This document shows, in pieces, positions 47,650 through 59,179 of a stretch of DNA of 64,000 nt; the first letter of the stretch is position 1; each line of letters opens with the position of its first letter. Source of the DNA: Prochilodus magdalenae. Taxonomy: Eukaryota; Chordata; Actinopteri; Characiformes; Prochilodontidae. The translations under genes and the position numbers were made by a program. The notes beneath the pieces were generated by a model. That model had not been told where the DNA came from. It did no database searches and worked only from the letters and a program-made list of their open reading frames with translations. The stretch spans positions 253,501-317,500 of the forward strand of contig JAMWET010000579.1 of the NCBI GenBank assembly GCA_024036415.1. The letters are read 5' to 3'.

Positions 47650-47960
47650 GAGAGATGACATGTTCACAGTGGTGGTGATGGGAACCAGACATCCGAGACG
47701 TTTGAAACCTCTCAAGGCTCCCTCACAGAAGGTTATTACATAGAATGGTGGTAAGTTCAAGGCCTGATGTTTGGTTTTCTTGATCATTTGGAGGACCAAT
47801 AACCATAACCAATAACCAAAACTTTGGCCTAAACTTCATTTCATAACGCATAAATAGTGGGAGAGGTAGTCCCCATAGAACAGACCATTATTTAAACATT
47901 ACATATACAGTAAAGGCTCAGAGGAGGTGTAGGTTCACTGGATACTTGGATAGTAAACCA
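47650..47960. repeat. Diverged interspersed repeat 'R', second copy
   Basis: Same ordered words as 39180-39600, starting TTCACAGTGGTGGTGATGGG. Confidence 0.55.
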
Positions 47961-50640
47961 AATGGCTATACATCTGGGTTGTAAACATTGACAGCCCTGG
48001 TTCACATCCCTACAACTGGAAATAAAATGAATTTTCTCTCTCTCATCTTCTCAACAATTCGGAATGGCATTCAGATATATCCATCTGGAATCTTACAGAT
48101 GCCCTGATACTCAAGCAGTTGGTTCATAGGCTGGTTTGTAAATTGCCTGACTGACATGCCTTGAAATACAGTAAACACCTTGAGATAGAAGGGATGCTTG
48201 AAAGCTCATTACATCTGAAGCCAGCACTGAAGACTCTCTGATCATGAATGCATCAGTTTGCATTGTCTTGTGTTGTAGCTCCATCTACTGTCTCCCAGTA
48301 GAAGCTCTCATGATGTGAAAGCCAGCTACAGTTCTCAGCATTCTGGGAAACATATAGTAATCCAACAGTACTAGCAGTACTAAGGCAGCTAACAGAGTTT
48401 AAGACATTTGGAAGTTAGTAGTTTTAGTAGTCTTCTCGGTGGGTTGGTCCACATGGGACTCTTTCCCTGTGCCTATGCAATGGTGCGAGCACCCTGGAGC
48501 ACATCCCAGGCACGTTGCTCCTGTGGTTTGTTCTAATGAATTAATTTTCGCCCCTGGAGATCAAGGATGATGCCTGTTCATCAGAAAAGACTTTGCCTTT
48601 TTATGCTTTGTCGAACTCTATAATTGCGGCGGCTTAATCCCGTTAATCCCATCAGTGCGACTCCTCGCTGGTACGTAAACAAATGTTGGTGTGAGGATTT
48701 ACTGCACCTTTTCAAAAGGCTATTATTATTTTTAAATTGACTCCACACTTTAATCGCCCCCGTAACCTTGTCAAACTGAGGTTGCCGGCGTAAAGTCATT
48801 CAAAACTACAAAAGCGACCGATTAGAGGGAGCAGGACCACCCTAAACGCACCCCTCTGTGGTGATCTACCCACCCAGTGACTGTAGTAAGAAAAAATGGT
48901 CAGTGATCACAGGGATGAGTTGGCAAGCCCTCTTTGAAACATTGAGAAGTTCAATTTAATCAGACTGTTCTGAAGTAACTTGTAGTAAGTAACTTGAACT
49001 CAGTTTATACTCAAGTTATAAGTTATATAAACTCTAAGCACTATGTTTTACACTGTTGCAGACACTTAAGTATATATGTATATATATATATTGTAGGATA
49101 ATATCTATATTAGAATATATATTAATATAGCTATTTATATATATATAAACCAAGCATCCCCCTATTACTTCGTAACTGCTTGTCTTTTTTCCGTTTGCTC
49201 CTCCCACACAAATAAGTACACTTAAATTTTTAAACCTTTAAACGTACAAGTTGGCTGGATTGGGTGTAACAGCAATGCATTGCTAGAATAATTAACATTT
49301 GATTTGAATATGACAAATGTGTATTTGTTCTTATTCCTGGGTACCAAGTGTGCTTTCCTAATTCCTAAAATGTACAAAAATGGCTATTGGCTTCTATAAA
49401 CTTCACTTCTATGGTCAGGACAGTGATTATGAGAAGTTCTCCATTTTCCAGAACATCTGCGATACATTCAGTGCTGACTAAGCAGCTTCTGGAACTCTCG
49501 AGAAGTTTATGGAATGTTCTAGAACTGTCTGGGATTTCTCAGTAGGGTAATACAGTAGGTCTGAATACAGGTGCATTAGAACAGCCATTTCAGTTCATGT
49601 TCCAGCTGAGTAAGTGGATAGCGATACTGAGCTACCCTGAATTTAGATGGTATCTAGACCCTGCTACATCTGGCAGACGCATTCTGCTACACCTGTGGCC
49701 GATTCATGAAGACCAGAGCGTGAAAGGACTCTGTGAAAGCACCTGCGAAGATGTGCGAGGCCTACAAAGCATACCTCAGCATGGCTGCCGGGGTCAAGAC
49801 AAACCATGGGCACTTCGTTTCACGTGCAAAGAAAACTCTTGAAGGTAAGGTGAACGATTGCTGCTCGCTTAGATAGCAGAATTCCATTTGTCACAATTTT
49901 GATGATCTAGCAAATTATATATTACCAATCCGATCCATAGTCCAATGCACTGGGGAGAAGAACAAGTGGTCTGCATAATTTTACTGAACCTGGGAATATG
50001 TTACAAGTGTGCACTTCAGAAAAACCACAATCTGTGGGTACGCAGGGACAGCCCTGAAATACCAACACTGCTGCTGCAGAATGATGAGCGTATCGCTGTA
50101 ATGTTACAAAACTGTTTACTTCCATCAAAAATAATGTTCTCTAGAATAGTGCTACAAGCACAGCTCTTCTCAGGTTTTCAATTCCAGAATATCTACTCTA
50201 GGGGGCGCCATTTGCCATTGCGAGAGACTGTAGAGAGGTTTCATGAAGGTTTATTATATATCTGATCTTTAGTTCACTCTGTAGTTCTGGTTCTGTATGG
50301 TGGAAACGACTGAGGGGCTGCTGGACCGGTTTAGTCAGGTTCTCTATGCATAGCCAACACTTCAAATTCATATTTCCACATTCTGCTCGAGTAATAATAG
50401 CTTCTGTTGTGTACAGTCTATTACGCAAGGACAAAACCCTGCTAAACCAAAAGGGGAAAAAACACTCTCCTAACTCTGAATAGATGTTAACAGAAGAATT
50501 TTTATTTTTCTGCAAAGCAATTTTGGAGCATTTCTACTGCTACATTCCTTACTAGGTTTAAACATAATATAAAGGCAATTTTAAAATTCTTTCTAAAAAT
50601 GTAACAAAGCACAACTTTTTGGGGATTATTTTGCCTTTCA
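47960..50640. other. Intergenic DNA, no gene seen
   Basis: Contains an AT-dinucleotide-rich stretch (49070-49150) and short open frames without splice or domain support. Nothing else recognised. Confidence 0.5.
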
Positions 50641-50654
50641 ACACCCTACATGTA

Positions 50655-51751
50655 TGGAGGACCGGATCTGCCAAAATGATAAATAAATTAATAAATAAAT
50701 AAAAGACTAAATAAAATTAATATTTAAATAAAAATAACTAGAATTTGTATATATTGCTTGCTTTGATTTTATTTATATGCTTATTTCCTTTTCTTGCATT
50801 TATATGATCCTCATTTTATTTATTCTTGTACTGTTTATTAATGTTTTATTAATGTCTCCCTTCATTTTATATATTTTTTCTGCATATATTATTTAAACAT
50901 GGTAATTTTAAAATCTATTTATTTAATACATATTATTTTTTACATAAAATATAATTTAATTATACATTTAATTATTTTTATTTTTTTTTATTAATTAATT
51001 TATTTATTTATTTCAGTTTTTCTTCTTTCATATGATAATAAGGAGGCGTGTTTTTCATGTTCAGGCTTAGCAATCAAGTGCAGAACGACAGGAGTTGATT
51101 TCGAGCAGAGCTATGTAGCTTGGCTATGCGTTCGGGTGAAAGACTCCGAGAGGACAAATATCGGGGCGCAGGTCGGTGTCGGATCTGCTCAGAGAGGCAG
51201 CTTCCAGGTTTTGCTTGATCTGAATTTAGCAGGGAAAGACGATGAACTACCTCCTCCAAATTTGTGAACACTATGGGGTCGATCTCTGTATCAGAAGATG
51301 TAGCATAATGGAACAAACTGCCAGCCACAGCCTCCACTCGACAGAGTAAATAATCTGCACCTGCATTTTCAGCAGAGTCAGCTAAGAGTCTCAGGTCTCT
51401 TGCTACCTGTTGCCTGTAAGCAGACGTTAGTGCCCCGTGCTGTTCATAGTTACTGCTAATGGAGCAAGACAATCGATCTACGGAATCTGCTGTCGATCAA
51501 CCAATAGGAATGTTAAGACACACTGACGTCATGGATTGACAGCCCCTTTATTACCATAAGGGTAAGGAAAAACAAAAATAAATGAATAAATGAATTTATT
51601 AATAAATAATTAGGTAAATACATTAATTTAAAATAAAAATGTTCATTAAGTAACACAAATAACAAAATAAATACACATTACACATTAATAGTATTAGTGT
51701 TTTATTTATTTATTTACTTATTTTTTATTTTGGCAGATTCGGTCCTCCCTA
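50655..51751. mobile_element. hAT-like non-autonomous element with a coding-like core (1.1 kb)
   Basis: The ends read TGGAGGACCGGATCTGCC and (reverse) TAGGGAGGACCGAATCTGCC, flanked on both sides by TACATGTA (50647-50654 and 51752-51759). The 8 bp fit a hAT-type duplication, though TACATGTA is itself palindromic and could be part of the inverted repeat. Inside, two AT-rich (AAAT)n-like arms (50670-51030 and 51560-51730) enclose a base-balanced core (51040-51545) with a 132-codon open frame. Confidence 0.75.
51074..51472 (-). CDS. Unrecognised coding-like core inside the hAT-like element
   Basis: The minus-strand frame has 132 codons from a TTG at 51472 and stays open a few codons further upstream to an in-frame TGA. 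It has no ATG anywhere, so it is either an exon, a fragment, or not translated. The composition is protein-like: a predicted helical part (Q-Q-V-A-R-D-L-R-L-L-A-D-S-A-E-N), several leucine-rich stretches, then a basic serine-rich tail (R-H-R-P-A-P-R-Y-L-S-S-R-S-L-S-P-E-R). Upstream on the same strand are a CRE TGACGTCA (51524-51531) and a CCAAT box (51501-51505). I do not recognise the family. Confidence 0.3.
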   Translation of the reverse strand: MSCSISSNYEQHGALTSAYRQQVARDLRLLADSAENAGADYLLCRVEAVAGSLFHYATSSDTEIDPIVFTNLEEVVHRLSLLNSDQAKPGSCLSEQIRHRPAPRYLSSRSLSPERIAKLHSSARNQLLSFCT

Positions 51752-53969
51752 TACATGTACCAGTGTACAATGAATGGATTTAAATAAATAGATAACAATA
51801 GAATTAGTACATTTTAAGCCAAAACTTTATTAGAAAACTTTCCTTCAGGATGACCTCAGGAAGCATATACCTCCCTACTTGTACTGTTGTAACTGTATTA
51901 ACTTTCAGATTAATTTAACACTTCAGATGCCTAATCCCTATCACTATTCCCATGGAAGTTGCTCCAACATGAAGCATTTTGCACATTTGGATACTTCAGA
52001 ACTACTCCATTAGGTAGATACTCCATGAGAGTCTTAATGGTTTTAATGGACATCAATGTGTCCTGTTCATTAGTAATGTTTCTTGACATGTCCTGGTGCA
52101 GGCGGGAGTGAGATGTTTTCTCCTTGACGAACTAAAGAGTTGACATTATTTATATATATGTACATTTATACATACACATATATACACACACATGCATATA
52201 TATATATACATACACACACGCACGCACGATATATAAATTTATATGACTTTTGCTTTTATTTTCTAATTTTACCAACAAAACTGCTCTACAATAAATGTCA
52301 TTGTCTCATACCACGTTTCCGGTTTATTGAAAGATTTTTTGTTATGGCCATTAAAGGCTTAGTGTTTTGCCATATTGGGATTGGCCCTTTTTTCCCAGGA
52401 GCATTTCCTGTACAGCATAACGAAAAAGTAGTCAAACTGGCAGGAGCTACTTGTAGGAGAATTGCATCAGGGGAATTTCTACATTTCTGAATAATTCAGT
52501 GGTCAGGATGTAAAGAAAGTCATTTAGAGTGCTTTAATGTTAAACGGTTCATTTGTAGAGACACTTCCTCAGATCGTCTTTACAGCGATGGTGAATGGAA
52601 CCTCTAATGTCCAGAACACACTAAAAGCCATCTTATACCGTCCAGAACCACCAGTGAACCTGTTTATATATGTAATGCTGATTATCATTAAAACTGAGGT
52701 CAGTCTGAAATTTAATGTTTTCATTGGGTGCTGGTTTGCTGTACACTACCCTGCATGTACCTCTCTACTATGAATGGCTTTAGGTAGATTAAAATACATT
52801 TTCAGCCAGACCTCTATCTTAAAACCTTTATGAAACAATATCTGAAACATCCAACAGGTCTGGTTACCATCACCTCCACTGTGAACAATGCCATGATCTC
52901 ACACACCGGTGTTTGACTTATGATGTACTGTACATTTCAATGAAGCTTCTTATTACTTTGAAGCTTTGAGGTTAAAAGATAAAGGTTCTTCTGCAAACAT
53001 TAATCCATATTGTCTTCAACAGGAGAAGAAACAATCACTGTAAACTTCTCCTACAGAGTTCAGAGTGTTGCTGTACTTTTCTGTACTAATGATGGTGAGC
53101 TATAAATGATGAAGGCTCTTCAAGTCCATGTCTGAGATGTTTGAAATGAAGAATGAGAAATATTTGCTCTGTTTACTGCATACAGACTTAACCAATGCTT
53201 CAAAAGTCTGCCGCTCAACCTGTGAAAGCATGCTGAGGTTTGTAAACAGGTTTAACACATTTTGGCTTGTCAAATGACTTTATGGATTTTACTGGCTGGT
53301 TGTCATGTTGGGACTGATGTTCTGCTTTAACTGGTTTTTAAGTTAACCGGTTTCTGCATTGTTGACATGATGCGTTTGTATAATCTTGGGACTGATAATC
53401 TGCTTCACTGGTTTTTAAGATAACCGGTAATATGTTTGAATGTGTGGTAAATCTGGTGACGGAGGCAGCCCAGAACTGCTACTTCAACTCTAGTACAAAT
53501 CTGATTCAAAAACATGATATCTGAGCAGGACTACATATAGAGTTCTGCAAGTAGTTGTGTCTTTTGTCTACCACTGGCTACAACTGGCCACTGTTAACAT
53601 TTAGGCCCTAATATGATGTACAGTATGGTGTAAAGTATGACCAATACTGTTTAACTATGTCATATGAACTAAATAAAATACTTCATTATTAATAACTAAC
53701 AAAATTCTTTTACTAGTAGGCTGAAATCGTGTTGCTATATATACATATACATATACACACTCACACATCAGTCTATTGGCTTGATAAGATCAGCAATCCA
53801 CTGCCACTGGGGGTCCACCCTCAGACCACTAGTTTTTTGTCTCCTCAGACTGATTTGAAATGTGTACAACCATTAGTTTTAGAAAATAAACCAGAATTTT
53901 TTAACATTTTTTTTAAAACTAAACTAATTTACAGTGTTACAATTTCCTGTGAGCCCCCAAACATAGGCT

Positions 53970-54115
53970 GAATCCAAAATGGCGTACTTCCATACTATAC
54001 AGTATGCGAAAGCAGTATGCGAGAATAGTCAGTATGTCCGAATACGCAGTATGTCTTTCCAGTGAGTGCCCAAACATAGCATGAGTCTGGTGTGACAATA
54101 TGACATCACCAAAGT
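53970..54115. repeat. 'CAGTATGCGA' repeat relic
   Basis: CATACTATACAGTATGCGAA, GCAGTATGCGAGAATAG, CAGTATGTCCGAATACG and CAGTATGTC make a semi-periodic segment known from fish DNA transposon ends. Non-coding. Confidence 0.45.
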
Positions 54116-56165
54116 GCGACAAAGCCTGCCTACAGCTTGGAGTTTTATTTATTTGTCATATTTACATTTAATTTATATGTCTTATTTTCATAACATTAGA
54201 CACATACACATTTTAACAGTCAGGGTTCCCTTTAATTTTGCTGTGTGTAGCTAGTTATGCTAACGCTAGCACTGCAACGCTTCACTCCGATGACTAGCTA
54301 AAAGCTGTGGTTATGAAACAGAGGACCATTAATATTAGTCACACTAATTTTTCTAATGTTTATATATTATATTATAATAGCATCCCTTTAGATTCCCGCT
54401 TTGTAGGAAACATTTAAATGTTTTTGTTTGTTTCTTTGTTTTTTGAGAACACTCCTCCAGAAAACTGAAACTTATTCATGATTAGGAGTGTTGACACACA
54501 CTTCACATAATACATTTATGTAATAATATTTCATTAACGTCTCACTACAACGTCTGTAATAGGTGTCTGTAGTAGGTGCCCTACCGTTAAGACATAGTGA
54601 GCGAGTGAACCACTGCGCCATTGGGAACACACCCGGGTATGTGTGAGGGCTGCGAACGAGTCAGTCAGTCAGGAAGGGTCCAGGCAGTGATGTAGCTACA
54701 GCTGAAAACTGACACGTCTTTAAGGTAACCTCCCGCACAGCTGGCGTTTATTCCTATCATCTCATGCAGCATTTAAAACTCACCACATTTTAAAACGAAC
54801 ATTTACGTAGCTAAAGGAGCACATACCTAACGGGATATAACCCCAGAGGCTCACATAATCTAGCTAGGCTAAGCTAAGGAAGGCTTTAGCCGGAAAGCCA
54901 TTCATTCAGCTGTTAGCTGGCTGGCTAGCAGCGTTAGCCCCATGGCATATGTTGCCTATTCATTCACTGAACGTCCTATCTAATCATAATTAAGCCTATA
55001 TTTTCGACAGACCGGTGTTGGCTAGCTTTCGTAACGACACGGTGTCGTTTGTCAGACGTATCAAAAAAGGTTCTGTCAGGTTAGCTTAGCTAGCTAGCGT
55101 TGACCGGCGCTCGTGCTTGTTATAAAGCAGGAGCCTTACCTAGCACTGCACACGTCAGTGTCCTGCCTGCTTTAGCACACCTGAATTAGGTTGCTCACCA
55201 ATAAGCTTCCCAGTTGGGTTGAAATGAATGTAGACGAGGCGAAGCAGGACGAGGAAGCACAGTCATGTAGCTCGTGTGCACCTTTCGTATTTTCCCTGCA
55301 CCTGAGGAGCATCATTGGCTATTGATCTCGTCTTAAGGGGAATCAAACGCAATAGAAAAGAGGAAACCAGGAACAGATTCACCGGATTTGGGAAACACTG
55401 GTGTGCCAATATTCTTGTGATAGCTACAGGAGTTTATGCACACACAAAAGAAGCACATACGGCTAAACAAGAGCTGAAGTTTCACCACTGACGTTTGAAG
55501 TATGTGTCACGTGACTCTTTGCCTGTATTGCTTGTGTAGCAAGGCGGATGTGTCATTCATGGCCACCAGTTAGTACAGCCGTCATTGTACTCTAGCCTAA
55601 ACCAGCATGTCCTCAGCGTGTTGATCACAGTGTCATGTGCACCTGCTGCCTGGTCTTACTAATCGATGTTCCTTCCAAGTCTTGCCGATCAGATGTTGCT
55701 CATATCCAGAATGATTTTGTGTGGACTACAGAAACACATGTTTATAGGTCGGATCCAAAGCAAATTTGGAGGTGGTTTGAAATGCGATTCCTGTGGGATT
55801 CGTACAGTCTCAGACTGGTTGCTCCTGACAGGCTAATCGGATTTCAGAAGGTTCTTCTGCATCACTCCCAATGCAATACAGAGTGACAGAAGTGCTGTGT
55901 GATTCAAGAAGAACTTCAAAGATTCGTGCTTATGCTGGTTAATGTACCTCCATGATACTTCTATGTCTCTCCATCTCTCTCCCATGTCATTACCTAACAT
56001 CATCAACCCATGCCAATGGGTCGGCTATGTCTGGACATATAAATCTGATCTGATCGCTTACAAGTTCAGACAGTCATTACAGGAGATCTGATCTGAGAAA
56101 CCAGTCCGATATGCCTGCAGTCTGAGCACAGTCCATAAGATAAATTAGATGCATGTTCACATTGT

Positions 56166-56210
56166 GTGACTCAAATCTGAATGATCAATATCAAATCAGA
56201 TTTGAGTCAC
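56166..56210. repeat. Perfect 15-bp inverted repeat
   Basis: GTGACTCAAATCTGA (56166-56180) and its exact reverse complement (56196-56210), 15-nt loop. Each arm contains TGACTCA, an AP-1 type word. Confidence 0.85.
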
Positions 56211-56444
56211 TTTCGTATAGAAATGTGTATATCAATCATATAATACTTGATTAATCAGATTCTGATGTGTTCATATTGTATGCATAAAAAGTAATGACTT
56301 ACAGAGGGTGGATTGAAATATTAATCTCCAGTCCACAGAATATCAGATTTTTTTAAAAATGAAAATTTTCACATCAAAGAAAAGCAAAATTCTCAGAATT
56401 GTACTGGCAGTGGGTGTCATTTCTAATTAACAGATTAATTCATG

Positions 56445-56573
56445 TGGATGGAATCCCTTACAATCATGAGCGAATAATAATAAATATAATAAATTAATAT
56501 AATAAATATATAATATTGTGATTGTATAATATATAATATTGTGTTTCTCATGATTGCAAAGGTATTCCATCCA
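56445..56573. mobile_element. Small fold-back MITE with AT-rich loop
   Basis: TGGATGGAATCCCTTACAAT to CATGAG (56445-56470) pairs with CTCATGATTGCAAAGGTATT to CCATCCA (56547-56573), with one extra base and one mismatch. The loop is (AATAT)n-like. Confidence 0.75.
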
Positions 56574-57068
56574 GCTTGTTTTATATATAGCCTACTGTAT
56601 ATACAATCTTATACATTTTTACAAACAAAGACAGCAGTGTTAAAGATTGCGTAACTTACCTGGCAAGAAAGTTACACAGTCTCTTTGGTCCACCTGTGAT
56701 AAAGCACTTCTAAGAAAATGGCTGTATTCAGTTCATATTGCTCCCTCTAGTGGACAGCACCTCAGTTGATCAGGTCTGTTGAAGGCTTGTTGTGATATAC
56801 TGTGTACATACATTATGTTTTGGACCTACGTTGTCAGTATTGTGGGAAATAAAATGTTAGAAGAGATATTGGTCCTCTGTTTTACTGGAATATCTCGTAT
56901 AGCCTTGGAGAAATTGTGTTGATTGTATGCACTTATATATGTATGTCTGCATTTATAACTAAAATGTATAATTCTGTAAGATGTTTACAGTCCTCTGCTG
57001 CTTTACCTCTGGTCTGAACCAGCAGGTTTGTAATTATGATTCTTGTGTGCTTTACAATTCAATCTCAG

Positions 57069-57445
57069 ACAGGTTGGGCAGGTCAAGGAAAGGATGGGAA
57101 GGCAAAGGAAGAGGAACGTGACAGGTGATGGAGTGCCTCACACACGGAAGGAGGAGAAACCCCCAGTCCCAAGCCGCAAGGAAAAGAAGAAGAAGACGAC
57201 GGACATTGGCAAAGTTTTCATCAATATATCTATTGGCTTGTGCATTTTCAGCCTTGTCTGGTTCTTTTATGCCCTGTACATGCGCTCGGCCTTGGCCAAG
57301 AGAGTAGTGACCCTGCATCCTGCGCCACGCGTCTTAGACTCCAATAGCACCAGTGCTGCTGTTTCTCGGGAAAGGTTTTGGGGCACCTACCGACCCCAGG
57401 TATACTTCGGCATGAAAACTAGAAGTCCAAGGTCTGTTGTCACAG
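57069..57445 (+). CDS. mogs: mogs exon with start codon (CDS from 57094)
   Basis: Mannosyl-oligosaccharide glucosidase (ER glucosidase I, GH63) removes the outermost alpha-1,2-glucose from Glc3Man9GlcNAc2 on new glycoproteins. This exon begins after acceptor TTTACAATTCAATCTCAG (57068) with 25 nt of 5' UTR. The ATG at 57094 has A at -3 and G at +4; upstream in-frame sequence has no ATG. It encodes residues 1-117: a basic cytosolic tail (R-Q-R-K-R-N, likely an arginine ER-retention signal), one membrane segment (about 41-63, type II orientation) and the start of the luminal part, with [18 protein letters not shown], a family signature. The donor GTAATG follows 57445 (phase 1). An upstream non-coding exon is implied but not located. 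Confidence 0.95.
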
Positions 57446-57577
57446 GTAATGGCATTTACACCCAACAAAGCCTTTTCATCCTTTTACATCATAAGCTTTT
57501 TTACTTTCTGGATTTGTCTCAGTTCCTCGTTCATCTGTACAACAGCAACATATCAGTGTCTCTGTTTGTCTCCTTAG

Positions 57578-57801
57578 GGTTGATGTGGATGCGTCAGTTC
57601 TCTGAGATGGACTTGAACCTGAGGCACACATGTGAGCAGGGGGACCGCTTACAGGGCTATGGATGGGTGATGCATGATGGGCTCAACTTTGGCGTCCAGG
57701 AGATCCATGACAGCGATTTCACTCTCACAACAGAATTTGTGAAACGAATGGGAGGTGACCATGGTGGTGACTGGACCTGGAGGATCACAGCCAAACAGCA
57801 T
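57578..57801 (+). CDS. mogs: mogs exon 2 of coding region
   Basis: Acceptor CTGTTTGTCTCCTTAG, then G-L-M-W-M-R-Q-F-S, with [19 protein letters not shown] and [19 protein letters not shown], all landmarks of the N-terminal beta-sandwich of GH63 glucosidase I. It codes residues 118-192 and ends at donor GTAAGACC in phase 0. Only 132 bp of intron separate it from the previous exon. Confidence 0.96.
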
Positions 57802-58089
57802 GTAAGACCACCTGAGAAATGTATTAATGTAATTTAACTAAGCTGAAGCATTTGTATTGGTGCCACTATTTCTCTTCTAAGCCATGTAACATGGATGGCC
57901 TGTTCTGTTGAATGTTTGACCAAACCAGTGGAGGAAGTTTTGGCCTTGTGACCACATTTTTTTGCCATTACCAATACACTCAGTTTATGTGAAGGTGTTA
58001 AACTGATTACACTACATATGGATCATATTTCTTTTTGTCCAGTTGTCACTCACTGGTTATATTCATACCATCCCCATGCCTTTTCCTAG

Positions 58090-58283
58090 AGCTCTGCCCC
58101 TCAAGCTCCAGTCATTTCACTGATGTTCTACGTGGCCACAGATACTCAGGGCTCCCTGCAGGCTCACGTGGAAGACAGGAGTCGCCTGAGCTCCGTTACT
58201 GGGACTTCAGAAGAACTCGGAAACTTCAAGATCACTTTCCGCAAGCCGACTGCAGGAGGAGCTGCTAGTGACAAATACGCCAG
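58090..58283 (+). CDS. mogs: mogs exon 3 of coding region
   Basis: Acceptor CCATGCCTTTTCCTAG, then S-S-A-P-Q-A-P-V-I-S-L-M-F-Y-V-A-T-D, continuing the N-terminal domain (residues 193-257) to S-D-K-Y-A and half a codon. The donor is CCAG/GTACTTT (phase 2). The match to F-F-Y-V-V-T-D and E-L-G-D-F-R-F-T of mammalian MOGS is clear. Confidence 0.95.
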
Positions 58284-59179
58284 GTACTTTACCCAATACC
58301 AAGTAATGTTATTTTCACACACAAAAAAATTACAAGATGAATAATTAGGTGTATGTTAACTCCAAGATATTATGCCTGCTCATTTTATAACAAAGTATCC
58401 TCTGAGCTTTGAGCTGCCCATCATCCTAAAAAAAATTACTGAATTAATGTTTTGTGCACCATTATTATGCAGTAAAAAAAAGAACAATAAACACTTAAGC
58501 TACTAATAATTACTTAAATAATTAAATAAGTAATATTTAAAGTAGGCCTTTGACTAAATGTATTAATAATAGTTTTATTTAAAAAAAATTAAATTCCTGC
58601 AAAAAAAAAAAAGTTTTATATTTAAACATTAGAACCATGATGCTAGCGTTACAGACAAACACAAGGAGTAACAGATCATTTTCCAGAAATGCAGCCTTCC
58701 TCAAGAATTCACAACCCATTAATCTTAAGTCATCACTAAGGTCATGCAGACCTTGTTGGTGTGGTGTATGACTTACAGTACGCTATAGAAATAAACAGTT
58801 TCTTTATGTAGCTGAAAGCTGCAGCCGGCCACTTAAAAAAAAAAGTTTAACTGAACAAACTGATATATGTTGGAAACACCAGAAATGGCAACAAAGTTGT
58901 TATGGAATTTTTAAGTATGTATTTATGGCAGAAATTCCAAACCATCCCTTAGTTTTAATTTAAAAAGTGTTTTTGTACAAATTTTAAAAATAGCATTAAA
59001 GTAATTCTCAAAATACTGACCGTAGGAAGTAGTTCTCTGTTTCTTCCATCAGAGCCTGGTGGCTACTTTGTTAATAAGTTAATGGATTTTTTTTGTAAAA
59101 AGTGGAATCAGATGCCAGTGGAATAAAGGGATAATTTTATTTTGTTTATTAACCAGCCATTCCATGTGTATTTCCACAG

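Larger units (their letters stand above)
51760..57068. other. Region upstream of mogs, no gene resolved
   Basis: Contains a (TA/CA)n microsatellite (52150-52230), copies of repeat R (51800-52130, 52840-52900), a 'CAGTATG' repeat (53970-54110), and a less AT-rich stretch (54560-55320). That stretch could hold the mogs promoter and non-coding first exon; a donor-like TTTAAG/GTAACC stands at about 54723. I cannot assign the exon. Confidence 0.5.

Noticed and set aside
57043..57093. Seventeen extra N-terminal codons for mogs
   Set aside because: They start with TTG and span the intron/exon boundary at 57068; the ATG at 57094 is in good context.
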